From positions 2,140,501 to 2,204,500 of the forward strand of contig NC_065420.1 in assembly GCF_024362695.1 (NCBI RefSeq): DNA of 64,000 nucleotides, in the 5' to 3' direction. Under the pieces are notes generated by a model. The model ran no database searches. It saw nothing but the letters and a program-made list of their open reading frames with translations, and was not told where the DNA came from. Within the stretch, counting starts at the first letter, position 1; each line of letters begins with the position of its first letter. The translations under genes and the position numbers were made by a program. Of this stretch, positions 52,933-64,000 are shown piece by piece. This stretch comes from Pectinophora gossypiella (taxonomy: Eukaryota; Arthropoda; Insecta; Lepidoptera; Gelechiidae).

Positions 52933-53329
52933 GGCTTTTCGGCGGGAAACGGGAACGGGACAGTTGCTTTCTTCATTGAGTAATCTAAATAATTAATACG
53001 AAGTGGTGTTTTGTGGTTAATGATCGCATTAAGTTAGTCGGAAGACATTCGCGAGTGTTATTATATTGGAGTATTCAATAAACAAAGTGTATCTATCTGC
53101 CTATTTTCGCTTCGTGCCGGGAAGCCGCTTCATAACTCAAAAGTTTATGCGGACTTTTGAATTAATTCGTTTGGGGTTCGGAATAGGAGTCTACTCCGAG
53201 GGTGGGAGCTTAGGTTTCATCATCATCACCTTTCATCATTTCATTAATCATCAAGAAAAAAAATACGTCAGACATGGCTGTATGGGCATAGTTCCCTTTG
53301 CCTTACCCTTCGGGGAAAACCAAAAAAAA
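52933..53329 (+). mobile_element. SINE family L, full length with 14-bp duplication
   Basis: Starts GGCTTTTCGGCGGG, exactly as the copy at 27766, and ends with an A run. Flanked by AATATTTTGGCGAC on both sides. The shared start in two independent insertions shows a fixed 5' end. Confidence 0.9.
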
Positions 53330-53626
53330 AATATTTTGGCGACAACACTGAAATATTTCACCTGTCTATTACGCAAGTAAGTACCGAGAGAAGGCGACAC
53401 TGCCGCTCCTCATTCATCACCTCACCGACTATCCAGGTGGTCCCTGAAATACTACACTGTTGATTTTTCAACGGCTTTTGAGAAATACGCTGTTAACTAC
53501 TTATGTTGATTGATAAGTAGTAAGAACGAGGTATCCAGAAAAATAATGGACTTTGAACGAATTAAAAAACTGTGTTGTTTACGCAAGTTTTTTTGCAGAG
53601 ATTATCTTCCTAGCATTTAATTGGGT
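53330..53626. other. Spacer
   Basis: No gene or shared repeat recognised. Confidence 0.4.
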
Positions 53627-53875
53627 AGTTTCCTAGGTCAAGGATAAATTATGAAATCCTGAATACTAAATAAAGACAGATCTGAAACTAACAAAAACGT
53701 TTGCGTTTTTCTATTTAACTTATTTATGAATTTAAATAAAGAAAATGTAATAATAAGTGCGACATTTTGTCACGTTTTTCCATGACGTCCCAGGTTGTTT
53801 TTTCATACAAATTTTTGACATTAAGTAAAAAGTAACTGATTTGACTAGTTGGGAACTACCCTATTATCGGACCCT
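53627..53875. mobile_element. MITE family M
   Basis: Ends gggtagtttcctagg and gggaactaccc form short inverted termini. Interior aagacagatctgaaac is shared with the copies at 54850 and 56575. Confidence 0.7.
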
Positions 53876-53877
53876 CA

Positions 53878-53945
53878 GCGCTCATCATTGTTCGGCCAAA
53901 TAGTCAATGCCATCTGCGGCAAGTCTACCTAAAATAAGTACCTAA
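53878..53945 (+). repeat. SINE F fragment
   Basis: cctcagcgctcatc, aatgccatctgcggcaag and acctaaaataag correspond to the F 3' end. Confidence 0.6.
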
Positions 53946-54319
53946 AGTAAGTAAGTAATGTATCTACAATCTTACTTTTGTCGATTATATTAACATCTGC
54001 ACTATGGGATCATATTTCTCTGGCTTGCTTATGCCACTACAACAAAGTAAACATAGTTATAATAACTAGGTATAGTAAATAGGTATTTCATAAGCGATTT
54101 AAAATAATGATTTCATCACTACTTTTGTACACAATGACTAATCAATATTTACGTTTCGTTACATGTTCTGAGTTTTTGAATGGAGAGTCGGTTTCCGCGA
54201 ATTCTGAGAAAGTGACCCATAATCTGTTCAAGGTCTGGCTTCTTGTCAGTGTGCCAGCGATGTCGGGAGGAGTTTAGTGCTACCACTGACAATAGATCCT
54301 TAGGTTCTTATTTACGGGT
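53946..54319. other. AT-rich spacer
   Basis: No gene or shared repeat recognised. Confidence 0.4.
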
Positions 54320-54362
54320 TAGGGAGGGGTTAGGGGGGGTTATAAGGGGGGGGGGGGGGGTA
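54320..54362 (+). repeat. G-rich tract
   Basis: gggttagggaggggttaggg, then two longer G runs including a run of about fourteen G. It could form a G-quadruplex. Confidence 0.7.
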
Positions 54363-54849
54363 TTATGTTATAAGGGCGCCACACAAAAAAAAGACAACAA
54401 CATCATATCAAATTTCCACTAAAACAATTACAATAAAGCAAGACGGATGTTTGTCGAAATGAAGGTGGTGATGGACGTCCTGAGATAAAAGGGCCTCACT
54501 CAGCACAAGTCGCGGCGTGAACCACATCGCTGAAATATCAGCCACATAATAATGTGGACTCTGTTGGAATATTAACAACATAAGCTCACTACAAGTACTA
54601 CAACATTCCTAATTGGGGTAATCAGTTACCTAAGGCTATTGCGACTCCATTCACCAGAATCGTGGGTAAATAGGGACAAGCAACATTTTTACGTTCCTCT
54701 CTGAAATCTGAATATTTTTATTATTTTTTCTCCATCTGTCGCGAGACGATATCAAGACCAAGACTCAACTTTTGACTTTCGTTTCATATCGATTAGTCAC
54801 AAGGTAAGCATATTAAAATCCACTCTGAAGTTGTTCCTATCCACCCCAT
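54363..54849. other. Spacer
   Basis: No gene or shared repeat recognised. Confidence 0.4.
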
Positions 54850-55090
54850 TTTACGGTACGGAAAAATTATGCAATTCTGATTATTAAATAAAGACAGATC
54901 TGAAACTAACGAAAACCACTTTTTATTTATCTACTTAATTTATTTTCGTCAAGAAAAACGCAATAATAAATCCGACATTTTATCACATTTTTCTATGATG
55001 TCCCAGTGTGCTTTATCATACAAATTCCTTAGTAATTTTGTGTGCTAGATCTGTCTTTATTTAGTATTAATCAGAATTTATCTAATTTAT
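54850..55090. mobile_element. MITE family M, rearranged
   Basis: Left part matches M; the right part (agatctgtctttatttag) is the left part inverted, giving a fold-back form. Confidence 0.6.
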
Positions 55091-55294
55091 CTTGAACGTA
55101 GTACACGAGGCGACCCAATTTATAAGTGTACTTACATGAGTTTATATTTCTGTAAATTGATTTAAACCTGGGTTATGTTACAGATCTATTAATAAAACTA
55201 CTTACTTACTTAATTATTTTTTTACAATTGCTTAGGCTCTTAATGGTCATTATCCCACTGAGATAATCGCGCCTGCAACAAAATTTATGAATAT

Positions 55295-55560
55295 GACACC
55301 TTTTTTTTTTTTTACGTTGGGAAATGCGTTACGCATACCACGCCGCCCAGGGGGACGACGTGGTTATGTGGGACTCCCCGGGTGTTGCCACCCGGTATAC
55401 CCACTAAAACCCAACGGTGTTCCTGCCTGCACCATTTGATGGGACACGGGGGCGCGCGAGCATTCGTCCGCGAAATGAATATGAAACCTGGGGTCTTGTT
55501 GGTTACGCAACCAACCACCACGCGATCAACCACTACGCGAGGAACTACCATAGTGAGATA
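55295..55560 (-). pseudogene. Non-LTR element 3' end
   Basis: Poly(T) at 55299-55313, and on the minus strand a frame ending WVLVGIPGGNTRGVPHNHV... and a stop just before the poly(A). Probably the last codons of a LINE polyprotein. Clade not recognised. Confidence 0.4.
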
Positions 55561-55574
55561 TGGTCCTTCTGTCT

Positions 55575-55800
55575 AGGAACTGATATTAAGCAGCCAAATT
55601 ACTAAATTGTATAACAGTATTTTTTTTAAAAGAACTTTTACGTCCCTTGCCGAGGTTTTTCTTGCAACTTCTTTTCCCCGGCTATACAGGTCGTGAGAAG
55701 CTGCAGTAGTTTTAGGCGGATGAGACATACGTTAATGTAAAAAATGACGATACAAAGTGTAACTATGTTACTGAATAAAGATATTTTTGAATTTGAATTT
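55575..55800 (+). repeat. LINE 3'-end family J
   Basis: ggaactgatattaagcagcc through gaataaagatatttttgaat. Confidence 0.78.
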
Positions 55801-56574
55801 AAACTGGTTCTCCACCAACCCACTAATCATTTTATGTAATTTTATGTACTTAGCCACCTATCTCTAAGTTTTATTCTGCAATAGTTTTAGTTTTCGTTTT
55901 ATTTTTTTCATACCATTTAAACGTTGTTGTGTTGTGTTAGACAATCTATGTTTTTTCTTTTTTAAATTTATTTTCAATTATTGTTCTTTTTAATTTGCTT
56001 ACTTTAGTTTATACTTTTTATTATCAGTGTTGTGTGCGTCTATAATTGGCAGGCATACCGGAACTTTTCCTATGTGTATTTTATATTGTGTGTTTGTGTA
56101 TGTACTGATGTTGATGTACCATAATAAATAAATAAATAAACCCACATCGGAGCCGCGTGGTGGTGTATGTTCCTTTTTTTTTTCTTTTTGTGTTAAGAAG
56201 TTCTTAGTTTCGGTGGTTGTATATTTTTCAGTTCTACGGAAGTGGCAACACCAGTTCCTGCGCTGTGTCACCCGCGGTTGGCGCGTATCCAGTTTTTCGC
56301 GCCAATTACACGCGATCTATGGTCGGCTTTTATTTCACAGCTGTTGCTATGGCACGAGTACATTGACTCATTCACCTAATTGTATATTTTTTAGAGTACC
56401 ACCCATCGGACGTGTGTTGCTAGTTTGGAAATGCCTGGGTAAATGCTGTTTACAGTACGGTGAAACTTCGAAAAAATTAAAAGAAAAAATAAACAAAACA
56501 AACATTACTGACGCTCACAATCGCTATCAAGGAGGTCAGAAGCACTAAAGTAGCCAGAAGACAACTGGGTCCCA
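55801..56574. other. Spacer with one unexplained frame
   Basis: A 111-codon frame (56213-56548) crosses a CpG-richer block (tgtcacccgcggttggcgcg) and a tttttttag that could be a splice acceptor at about 56392. No domain is recognised, so I do not call a gene. Confidence 0.3.
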
Positions 56575-56743
56575 ATTGGGTCGTGTACTTTCAAGATAAA
56601 TTATGAAATTCTGATTACTAAACAAAGACAGATCTAAAACTATCGAAAAACGTTTTCTTTTTTTCTATTTAACTTATTTATTAATTTTAATCAAGAAAAA
56701 CGTAATAAGTCCGACATTTTATCACGTTTTTCTATGATGTCAC
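56575..56743. mobile_element. MITE family M, interrupted
   Basis: gataaattatgaaattctg, acagatctaaaact and cattttatcacgtttttc match M. It is cut off by the SINE at 56744. Confidence 0.65.
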
Positions 56744-57027
56744 GGACGTCCCGGGTTCGAATCCCGGTGTGGACATTCCACAAAAACCACTTTGTGATCC
56801 CTAGTTCGTTTAGGACATTACAGGCTGATCACCTGATTGTCCGAAAGTAAGACGATCCGTGCTTCGGAAGGCACGTTAAGCCGTTGGTCCCGGTTACTAG
56901 TTACTGATGTAAGTACGTAGTCGTTACATGAGTCATGTCAGGGGCCTCTGGCGGCTCAATAGTAACCCTGACATCAGGGTTTATGAGGTTGGTAATCCAC
57001 CTCACAACCCAAACGATAGAAGAAGAT
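56744..57027 (+). repeat. SINE family A, lacking first bases
   Basis: Begins just before the B box (ggttcgaatcc); the rest is complete. Confidence 0.88.
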
Positions 57028-57445
57028 ATAAGTATGTAGATAGTTATATAAGCTTTTATTTTCATAATAACCGACAAAGGGATTGTGTCCTCTAACATGA
57101 TAGACTAATGTTATGGGCGATAGGCTGATCCCTTATCACCATAAGGTTTATCATATCCAGCTTACGACATCGTATCAACAGTGGCTGCAAGTTGTCTTTG
57201 ATTACTTGTGGCTCTGCCCACCCCATTAGGGATTACGGGCGTGAGTTTATGTATGTATGTATGTATTTTCATAATAGCTGTATGTCTACACAATGACGTG
57301 TGTGGGTAGTCGAAGATTTATAACAGCACCAGGTCCCAATCTGTCTAGATTGTGTTGGAGAGCTCCCAACCGCATCTAATTATAATTGGACTCTATTTCG
57401 ATATCGAATGGTGATCGACTCTTGAACTCTGGTTTTGTGCTTAAT
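57028..57445. other. Spacer
   Basis: Contains the dispersed ttgattacttgtggctctgcc block seen also at 61195. No gene recognised. Confidence 0.35.
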
Positions 57446-58145
57446 GAAGGACTTTCCAATCGGCGTTCCCCAAAAACACGATAGATGGCGTTGTTAAGTT
57501 TTTTCTTCGTTTAAACTTCTAATTTCATGGATAACAGACATCATCATCATCATCAGCCCATTAACGTCCCCACTGCTGGGGCACGGGCCTTCCCTATGGA
57601 TGGATAGGGAGATCGGGCCTTAAACCATCACGCGGGCCCAGTGCGGATTGATGGTTATTAACGACTGCTAATGCAGCCAGGACCAACAGCTTAACGTGCC
57701 TTCCGAAGCACGGAGGAGCTCGAGATGAAAACATTTTTTTTTTGTGGTCACCCATCCTATGACGGGCCTTTGCGAAAGTTGCTTAACTTCAACAATCGCA
57801 GACCGAGCGCATTTACCGCTGCGCCACCGAGCTCCTCATACGCATCTTTTATCTTTGTTTTTGGGTATAAATATGATCCCTTTTTATTACACCAGGGTGA
57901 AATTACAACATCCACCCATTATTATTCTGATCAAAATAAAGATTAGCAATATAGGAAGCAACATTATTCTGTACATAATGTGATTTAAATATCACGAACC
58001 AATCGGTTTTATACATGCTTCCGCCATTACATTAATTTTTTGAATAATTATGTACCCCAGCAATGAGACAATAGTTAATTATCACGTTAAAAGTTACCAA
58101 CGCCATCTATCGTGTGTTTGGGGAACGTCGATTGGAAAGTCCCTC
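57446..58145. mobile_element. MITE family I interrupted by SINE D
   Basis: Ends gaaggactttccaatcggcg and inverted partner; arms carry acacgatagatggcgttg. Once the SINE at 57541 is removed it is a normal ~400-bp copy. Confidence 0.85.
57541..57838 (-). repeat. SINE family D (tRNA A box plus 5S-like promoter)
   Basis: Minus-strand copy with the same A box and the same 5S-like GAAGTTAAGCAAC / GGATGGGTGACC pair as at 38457. Confirms that the fusion is a family feature and not a chance event. Confidence 0.85.
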
Positions 58146-58179
58146 AAAAAGCTAATTCTTTTTTTATAATAATTCTTAA

Positions 58180-58250
58180 AGTGGTAACCCTGTTGGAACG
58201 ACTTCACTCTCACGGTCGTAGGTTCGATTCCCAGCACAGGTTACAACATT
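58180..58250 (+). repeat. tRNA-like SINE head
   Basis: taaccctgttggaacgac and B box ggttcgattcc, close to family C. The copy ends soon after. Confidence 0.5.
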
Positions 58251-58308
58251 GGGTTATGTAATTAGCGCTGTTATTAGATTTGCCAATCCATCCTGCCCAA
58301 TGAGCCAA

Positions 58309-58474
58309 GGGGGGTTAAAATGTCCACATCGAAGCAATTCATCTAAGAAAGCAATGTTACAATTTGACATTTGTGCATACAAAAGTAAGTGCGCAGTGCA
58401 AACAAATTTAATGTCAAATAGAAATATTGCTTTCTTAGATGAATTGCTTCGATGTGGCCATTTTAACTCCCAAG
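58309..58474. mobile_element. Palindromic MITE family E, complete
   Basis: Both arms are present: ggggttaaaatg ... cacatcgaagcaattc at left and its inverse at right, around a gtgcgcagtgcaaac centre. Confidence 0.85.
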
Positions 58475-58491
58475 GTCACGGTTGCGGCGAT

Positions 58492-58652
58492 CAGCCGGGT
58501 CTGCATGACAACCGCGCGAATTATATCGAGCGCTTGGACCAATAAACCGATACGAATGCTATCTACGTTGATGGACGTCAAACTGCTAGTGGTCGAAGCC
58601 CTCAATATAATTCGCGCCGCGCGCAGTGCGGTTGTCATGAAGACCCGGCAGA
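58492..58652. mobile_element. Palindromic MITE family O
   Basis: ccgggtctgcatgacaaccg at left, cggttgtcatgaagacccgg at right. Confidence 0.75.
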
Positions 58653-59232
58653 ATCGTGTAGTCTAGATCTCGAGCTAGTGTAATAGCGTCGATTTCCCCA
58701 ATCTCGATGTGACCTTGACGCATTGGTCTGGGTGGATCGGATAAGTGTAATATCGGCTGTAAGTAGAACTGGGTTTTCTATATTTTTATTTTTCATGCCG
58801 TCAGACAGGGAACGCGCGCGTGTTGTACGTGTTCCGGGTGACCTTGAAATCCCCCAAACCACTCAGGGTTGGCACAAACAAAACAATACATCAAATACAA
58901 GAAATAACCATTCATTTAATATTATTGATGTTAGCAAACTCTACAATAAAACGTAAATATTAGTAACATACCCAGTTTTAATCAGTAAATGTTAAGTAGG
59001 TACCACAAATATCACTCTTATTACGGAAACCAAATATTGTTACTACAAATTATAATAAGAAGAAAGTAGTCCCAGACGGAACACCCGCCAAAACGTTGTC
59101 GCCACGCAACGCCAAAATGTTTTTTGAAATTGCCAACATTTCATTGATTAAATATTTTATTGGCTTATTATGCAAATATGACCTATAATGGCATTAGCGT
59201 TGTCGCCTCAAAGCTTGTTTTTGAATATACAA
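58653..59232. other. AT-rich spacer
   Basis: No gene recognised. Confidence 0.4.
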
Positions 59233-59578
59233 TGGCACCGATTCCTGCAGACACCTCCTAATTTTATTTTAAGTTATACCCGTCATTTTATTATCCGCCG
59301 ATAAGCAAAGGGACGGATGATTATCAACAAGTTAATTTTAAAACGAATGAATAACCCGCGCGAATAAAATAGGCATCTCGCTGGTATGCAATCCGTTTGA
59401 CGTGCTGTCTACGTAACTCTGTCGGGTTATTGGCCGATGTAAAATTTTTAGCCGATTGATTTCTGCTTAAAATTGACTGTCAATTACCAGTCCCTTTCTT
59501 TTTCAGCGGATAACAAAATGACAGTCGACAGATATAACTTAAACTAAAATTAGATGGTGGTTGCTGGATTTAACACCA
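59233..59578. mobile_element. MITE family G, complete
   Basis: About 346 bp; both arms (ttcctgcagacacctcc and the inverted ggtggttgctgg) and the tctgtcgggttattgg interior are present. Arms about 60 bp. Confidence 0.8.
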
Positions 59579-59675
59579 TTGTTAATAATAATACTACCTA
59601 CTATTTAAACTAAATCGATTTTATTGCGATTAGTACCTAATATCGTTTTAAAGTGGCTTACAAAATTGAAGATTG

Positions 59676-59760
59676 CTGGCCTGAGGGGCTCGGGGCGTCA
59701 TCTAAGAGGATTATATTTGAAAGAATTAATCGACCCTAAAATACGGGTTGATAACGGGCG
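59676..59760 (-). repeat. SINE F fragment
   Basis: tgaaagaattaatcgacc and ggctcggggcgtc. Confidence 0.6.
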
Positions 59761-60224
59761 TCATACATAAATTAACATTCAAAATTATGTAAGTTAGTAA
59801 AAAAGAACATTCAAAAATTTCAAACTCGTTTCCCAATTAGCTTTAAGGAATTAGAACCAATTGGAAAAGAAACTGGAATTCTTTTCCAATAGGTTCTTTC
59901 TGTCAGCCACCCCTGCGTAGTCACCCTCATAACATCAATAGCCACACTCGCCATCGGAGCCCTAACCCTCTGAACTTGCCCTTCGCTTTCCCCCCTAAGT
60001 CCAACATTGCAATAAAAGTCAAATTATACAATATTACGTCCTTATTTTGCCTTTAGGGTGTTATTTCATTCGAATAATCTGATCGCTTTTTGTCTGATTG
60101 GTTTTATGATTTATATCTATCGGAAATGTGAAAATATTTACGTAGGTAGGTACCTGGGTATATATCTTTGTTCTTTATGTACTCTTTTTGTGTACCTAAG
60201 ATGCCTAGCAGCGCACTCGGAAGT

Positions 60225-60500
60225 TCGCTTAACTGTCGAGTGTCAGAATGATTTTCGAATTTGTTTTCGAACTCATGTTTGGATGTTATGTTTATCACGG
60301 TGACGGAAAACACAGGAAACTCACATTCCCGTAAAAGGGAGTTTTGGAAGTACGTACCTACCTAACCTGTACTGGGCTAGTTTTCCCTTCGCGGGTCGGA
60401 AGGTCAGAAACGCAGGCGCTTCTGTAAAACTTGGCCCTGTCAAATCTTCACGTTAGGTAAGCGGACCCTGTGAAAAACGGGATAGCACTAGGGAGATGAA
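60225..60500 (+). repeat. SINE family C, lacking head
   Basis: gattttcgaatttgttttcg, cttcgcgggtcggaagg, and the complete tail (ccctgtcaaatcttcacg, ggaccctgtgaaaaacggg, agggagatgaa). Confidence 0.8.
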
Positions 60501-61958
60501 TGACCTCTCTTTGTACTTAATTACTGGATCTGGGTAGATAATACCTTAACGACAATAGCAGAGGTCCCAGTTTACAAAACGAACTTTCTTAAATTATGTT
60601 AACATGAGCCGTATCGCCGTCGGAGCGTTTTACCTTGGCAAATTATGGGCGCGCGTACTATGTCGACCATCGCACGACCCTTTCGACCTGACGGTAAAAT
60701 AATTCTCGCAATATTGTAGGGTGACAATCAAATTAATGTTTTGTTAAAAACCCTTCGAAAATAGAATAATTGAAATACTTATTTCTCCTATGGTATATTC
60801 ACTAGGTACATATTTTAACTCATCGAATAACATTAATGAATAAATATAGATAATTCACCTAATTACCTAACTACTTTAATTAATATGATAGAAAAAGGAA
60901 AGATATACGTATTATAATAAAAATTATTACCCTCAGTAGGTACTCTCCATTTGTTCGTCCAAGTACTTAATGCTGTACGCATCAAATCTACATTAAGTCA
61001 ACTCATAAAATGTGTTATAAACCTTCAAACCTTAACTTTTATATGTTAAGTTCAAATTCAAAAAAGACTTTGAATTTTCTTCTACTAGGAGCGAATAAAA
61101 AACAAAACGCGTTTAAAGGCTCATTTTCCCGGTTGTTTGCTTATAGGCTGGTGACCTGTCACCATACATCACATACATCAAGTGGCTGCAAGATGTCTAT
61201 TGATTACTTGTGGCTCTGCCCACCCTTTTAGGGATTTCGATTGATAGTTTATATCTACGCATGAATGAATTAAGATATAATTATACATATTATGGCCTGC
61301 ATTATTGTTTCAGCATGGTCACACTAATTGTCGAAATGTGCCCAATAACAATTTCTAGGAACAAGCGTGTCGAACGCCAACCGACCGTCCTCGCGCGCCT
61401 AATATTGGCCACACGCTCGGCCACGAGGGATTATTATCGAACTCTAAAACATAAAAAAAACATAAACTTTTTATGAAATATGAATTTAGTTTTTACATTC
61501 ATTTTGTGTTTATTTAATAATAAAAAGAAGAGACTATGGCATATGTATTGTATGAATGATAGTTTTATTTATCCTTGAATCATGCCATCTATTGTCAAGT
61601 AGCAGTACTAACTTGTTAGTGACATCTATTGTTAAGTAACTGTTACTGTGTACACGTGTCGACATTTTTTTTAGATACTCGTATAATTTTGTGTCTTGTC
61701 GTGTCTTTGATACAGGATTTTTAAGCCAATACTTTTATTATAATTACTTTCACAAAATGGCTTTTTATGAAGTAATAATGTGACGGTCATATTGATAAAA
61801 CATAAATTAACACATTCTATGAAACATCTTAATTTTGCGATAAGCTTTTATTTTACCGGTTTTTGTTTAATTATCATCTTCAGGTGGGCACCCTAAATTG
61901 TCTATGCTTAAATTTATTTGACAGGAGGCCACATCCGGCCCACGACCGAAAAGAAGGG
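60501..61958. other. Spacer upstream of eEF2
   Basis: Mostly AT-rich. Holds an F fragment at about 60940-61010, the dispersed ttgattacttgtggctctgcc block at 61198, and two similar words (catctattgtcaag / catctattgttaag) near 61585-61640. No gene seen; the distal eEF2 promoter may lie in its right part. Confidence 0.4.
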
Positions 61959-61966
61959 CCTTTTTC
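61959..61966 (+). promoter_or_regulatory. Candidate TCT initiator / 5'TOP start of eEF2
   Basis: CCTTTTTC fits the polypyrimidine initiator used by insect ribosomal-protein and translation-factor genes. It lies about 70 bp before the eEF2 start codon, and transcripts starting here would carry a 5'TOP tract. Inferred from motif and position only. Confidence 0.5.
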
Positions 61967-62032
61967 AAGCGTACGCCATTGCTGGCGTATGGTAGTTTAT
62001 TTTATTGAGGGAAAAATCAAAAACCATCCAAA

Positions 62033-63642
62033 ATGGTGAGTATTTAAAGTCATCGTTGTATTTAAAATAGTGTAGCAGTGCATCTCAAGTATTGTTTCCC
62101 GTGTTTATTTTGTGAATAACGCGTAAAACTGATAAATAAAACTTCCATTTCTCACGTCGGTCGTCTTTGTGATCAGATGACGTTTTCACAGTGATGCGGT
62201 TGAATACTGAAGTGTTTGTGATATGGACAGGAAAAGTTTCAATGTAACTTGTAAATGAAAGTAAAGGAAGATGAATTCCTGTAGAACAAGCAAAATGAAA
62301 CGTGCGTGTGACAATGACATCTGGATCATCTGTGTTGTGTGTTTGAAGATGATGACGAGGTTTTGGTTTTGTGCAGGTGAATTTCACGGTAGACGAGATT
62401 CGGGCGATGATGGACAAGAAGAGGAACATCAGGAACATGTCTGTGATTGCCCACGTCGATCACGGCAAGTCGACGCTAACCGACTCCTTGGTGTCGAAGG
62501 CTGGTATCATCGCGGGAGCGAGAGCCGGCGAAACTCGCTTCACCGATACCAGGAAAGATGAACAGGACAGATGTATCACCATCAAGTCTACGTACGTACC
62601 AAACCACATGGTGAAATAACCTTTCCCTGTCCTACTTTGTACTAAGTAGTCGTGTAAATAGCCGGCTCCAAACAATGCCGAAAATGACCTTAAACTTCGG
62701 CGTAACTTGCCAAAACAATCCTTTAGATCAACCTCTCAATATTTGTGTTAATGTGATGATTGTTCTTACCATTAAAAGCTGAGAATTAGTGAGGATTCTT
62801 AGAACGGCCATCTGATGCTTACATCTACTTTCCTTTTAAGCCTTTGTTAGTCAACAAAAGATTTACACTAGACAATTTTTTTAGTGCTATCTCTATGTTC
62901 TTCGAACTTGAAGAGAAAGACTTGGTGTTCATCACCAACCCCGACCAACGTGAGAAGAATGAAAAGGGTTTCTTGATCAACTTGATTGACTCCCCCGGGC
63001 ACGTTGACTTCTCTTCGGAAGTGACAGCCGCCCTCCGTGTAACTGACGGAGCTCTGGTCGTAGTAGACTGCGTCTCTGGTATGTATAAGACATTATAAAT
63101 ATGAATTTAGGACAGAATAAACTACATTTGGTTTAATTACACATTAATTTTACAAGAAGTCAATTAAACAGAGATCAATAAACTCTAACCTCAAATGTAG
63201 TGTTAATGTTTTAATTTGTAATAGGTATTAAATGCTTTTGATTTAGTTGTTATAATCATTAAAAAGATATATATTTTTGTTAACTCTATGGCAAAGCAAC
63301 TTAATTATATTTATATGTTACCCTATCCTTTACTCAGATTTACACTGCATTACATGCAGTTAGTCCTTAAAATATACCAATTATGACACTAACAAGTGTT
63401 CCTCTAAATAAACCGTTGTACTTCAACAATCCATTCCTATGTAGGTGTGTGCGTACAAACCGAGACCGTACTTCGTCAGGCCATCGCCGAGCGTATCAAG
63501 CCCATCCTCTTCATGAACAAGATGGACCGCGCTCTACTCGAGCTGCAGTTGGAAGCTGAGGAGCTATACCAGACCTTCCAGCGTATTGTTGAAAATGTGA
63601 ACGTCATCATTGCCACCTACAATGACGATGGTGGTCCCATGG
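62033..63642 (+). CDS. eEF2: Translation elongation factor 2, 5' part
   Basis: Join of 62033-62035, 62377-62591, 62885-63078 and 63445-63642, continuing past the window. All introns are GT..AG and phases agree. The first coding exon is only the ATG, followed at once by GTGAGT. About 203 residues are present, with all GTP-binding motifs: AHVDHGKST (P-loop), TIKST-region switch, DSPGHVDF and NKMD. eEF2 is the cytoplasmic GTPase that moves tRNA and mRNA through the ribosome after each peptide bond. The sequence is typical of insects, and the introns show this is the real gene, not a retrocopy. The last visible exon ends in GGPM with donor GTAAGT at 63643. Confidence 0.97.
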
Positions 63643-64000
63643 GTAAGTTTATTTAAAAATATGTAATACACATCTACTGTTCTATCCTACTTCTTGAGAC
63701 TCCGGTTACCCTAGTCACGAAGGAGTTTTTTTTAGTTAATCTTTTGTATCAAATATCATGTCTTCCTTCAGTTCTTTCTTGACAATAAACTCATCTTATT
63801 ATTACAAGATTGGGAAATATGCTGGAAATAATTATACACATAAAGCCTAAAATAAGTTACTACACCAGGTACATTTTGACACTTTAACAATATCAAAGGT
63901 ATCAAGGTTTATTTTTTGTTCAAACTGCCAGGTAGGCTGTGTATTTTGTTTACCACGTGGCCGGGCGCCGCGCGCAGGTAGAAAGTACGGCCAACGGCCA
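63643..64000 (+). other. eEF2 intron 4, start
   Basis: Intron from GTAAGT at 63643 to beyond the window. The last 45 bases turn CpG-rich (ggccgggcgccgcgcgc), perhaps the edge of another repeat. Confidence 0.7.

Noticed and set aside
62271..62561. 96-codon frame overlapping eEF2 exon 2
   Set aside because: It is a shifted frame across the intron-exon border. The eEF2 frame with correct splice sites explains the region.
62033..63642. eEF2 as a processed pseudogene
   Set aside because: Three introns with good splice sites and intact GTPase motifs show the native gene.

Overview
This window reads as nuclear DNA of an insect, most probably a moth or butterfly (Lepidoptera). It has AT-rich spacers, very many short tRNA-derived SINEs of the lepidopteran kind, palindromic MITEs, CR1/Jockey/RTE non-LTR retrotransposons and a spliced eEF2 gene. 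The species cannot be named from sequence alone. Only two ordinary cellular genes are visible. One is a complete two-exon MADF-BESS gene (39769-41379, minus). The other is the 5' part of eEF2 (62033 to the right edge, plus). Almost everything else is mobile DNA, much of it nested and datable by order of insertion.

Layout. 1-2660: SINEs and a 251-bp palindrome built of CTGCA units. 2664-7765: a full-length non-LTR retrotransposon with both ORFs open, inserted in a palindromic MITE that itself sits in an older MITE. 8000-16500: SINEs, MITEs and retroelement 3' ends. 16548-22890: a 6.3-kb hAT transposon. 23000-39600: dispersed repeats, including two young SINEs and hAT-type MITEs. 39769-42425: the MADF-BESS gene and a truncated Jockey copy. 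43453-44900: a fold-back element with 8-bp target duplications inside a LINE tail. 49955-51482: a non-autonomous element with 9-bp target duplications. 52000-61000: more MITEs and SINEs. 61959-64000: the eEF2 promoter and first four coding exons.

The most interesting object is the hAT element. It has perfect 8-bp target duplications (ATGTGTGT) and roughly 510-bp terminal inverted repeats, each packed with about 17-19 copies of the palindrome TATCGATA. It carries a two-exon transposase of 608 residues with BED finger, D-D-E residues and hAT C-terminus all present. It also carries a second, convergent gene on the other strand. Three exons of that gene join in perfect phase to encode an acidic 203-residue protein that ends in a BESS-like motif. 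TATCGATA is the DRE site bound in Drosophila by DREF, itself a BED/hAT-derived protein, so the element may show a transposase/DRE relationship in its original mobile form.

Letters used below for repeat families (A-O, etc.) are local labels defined only by comparing copies inside this window. No database was searched. Boundaries without a target-site duplication are approximate.
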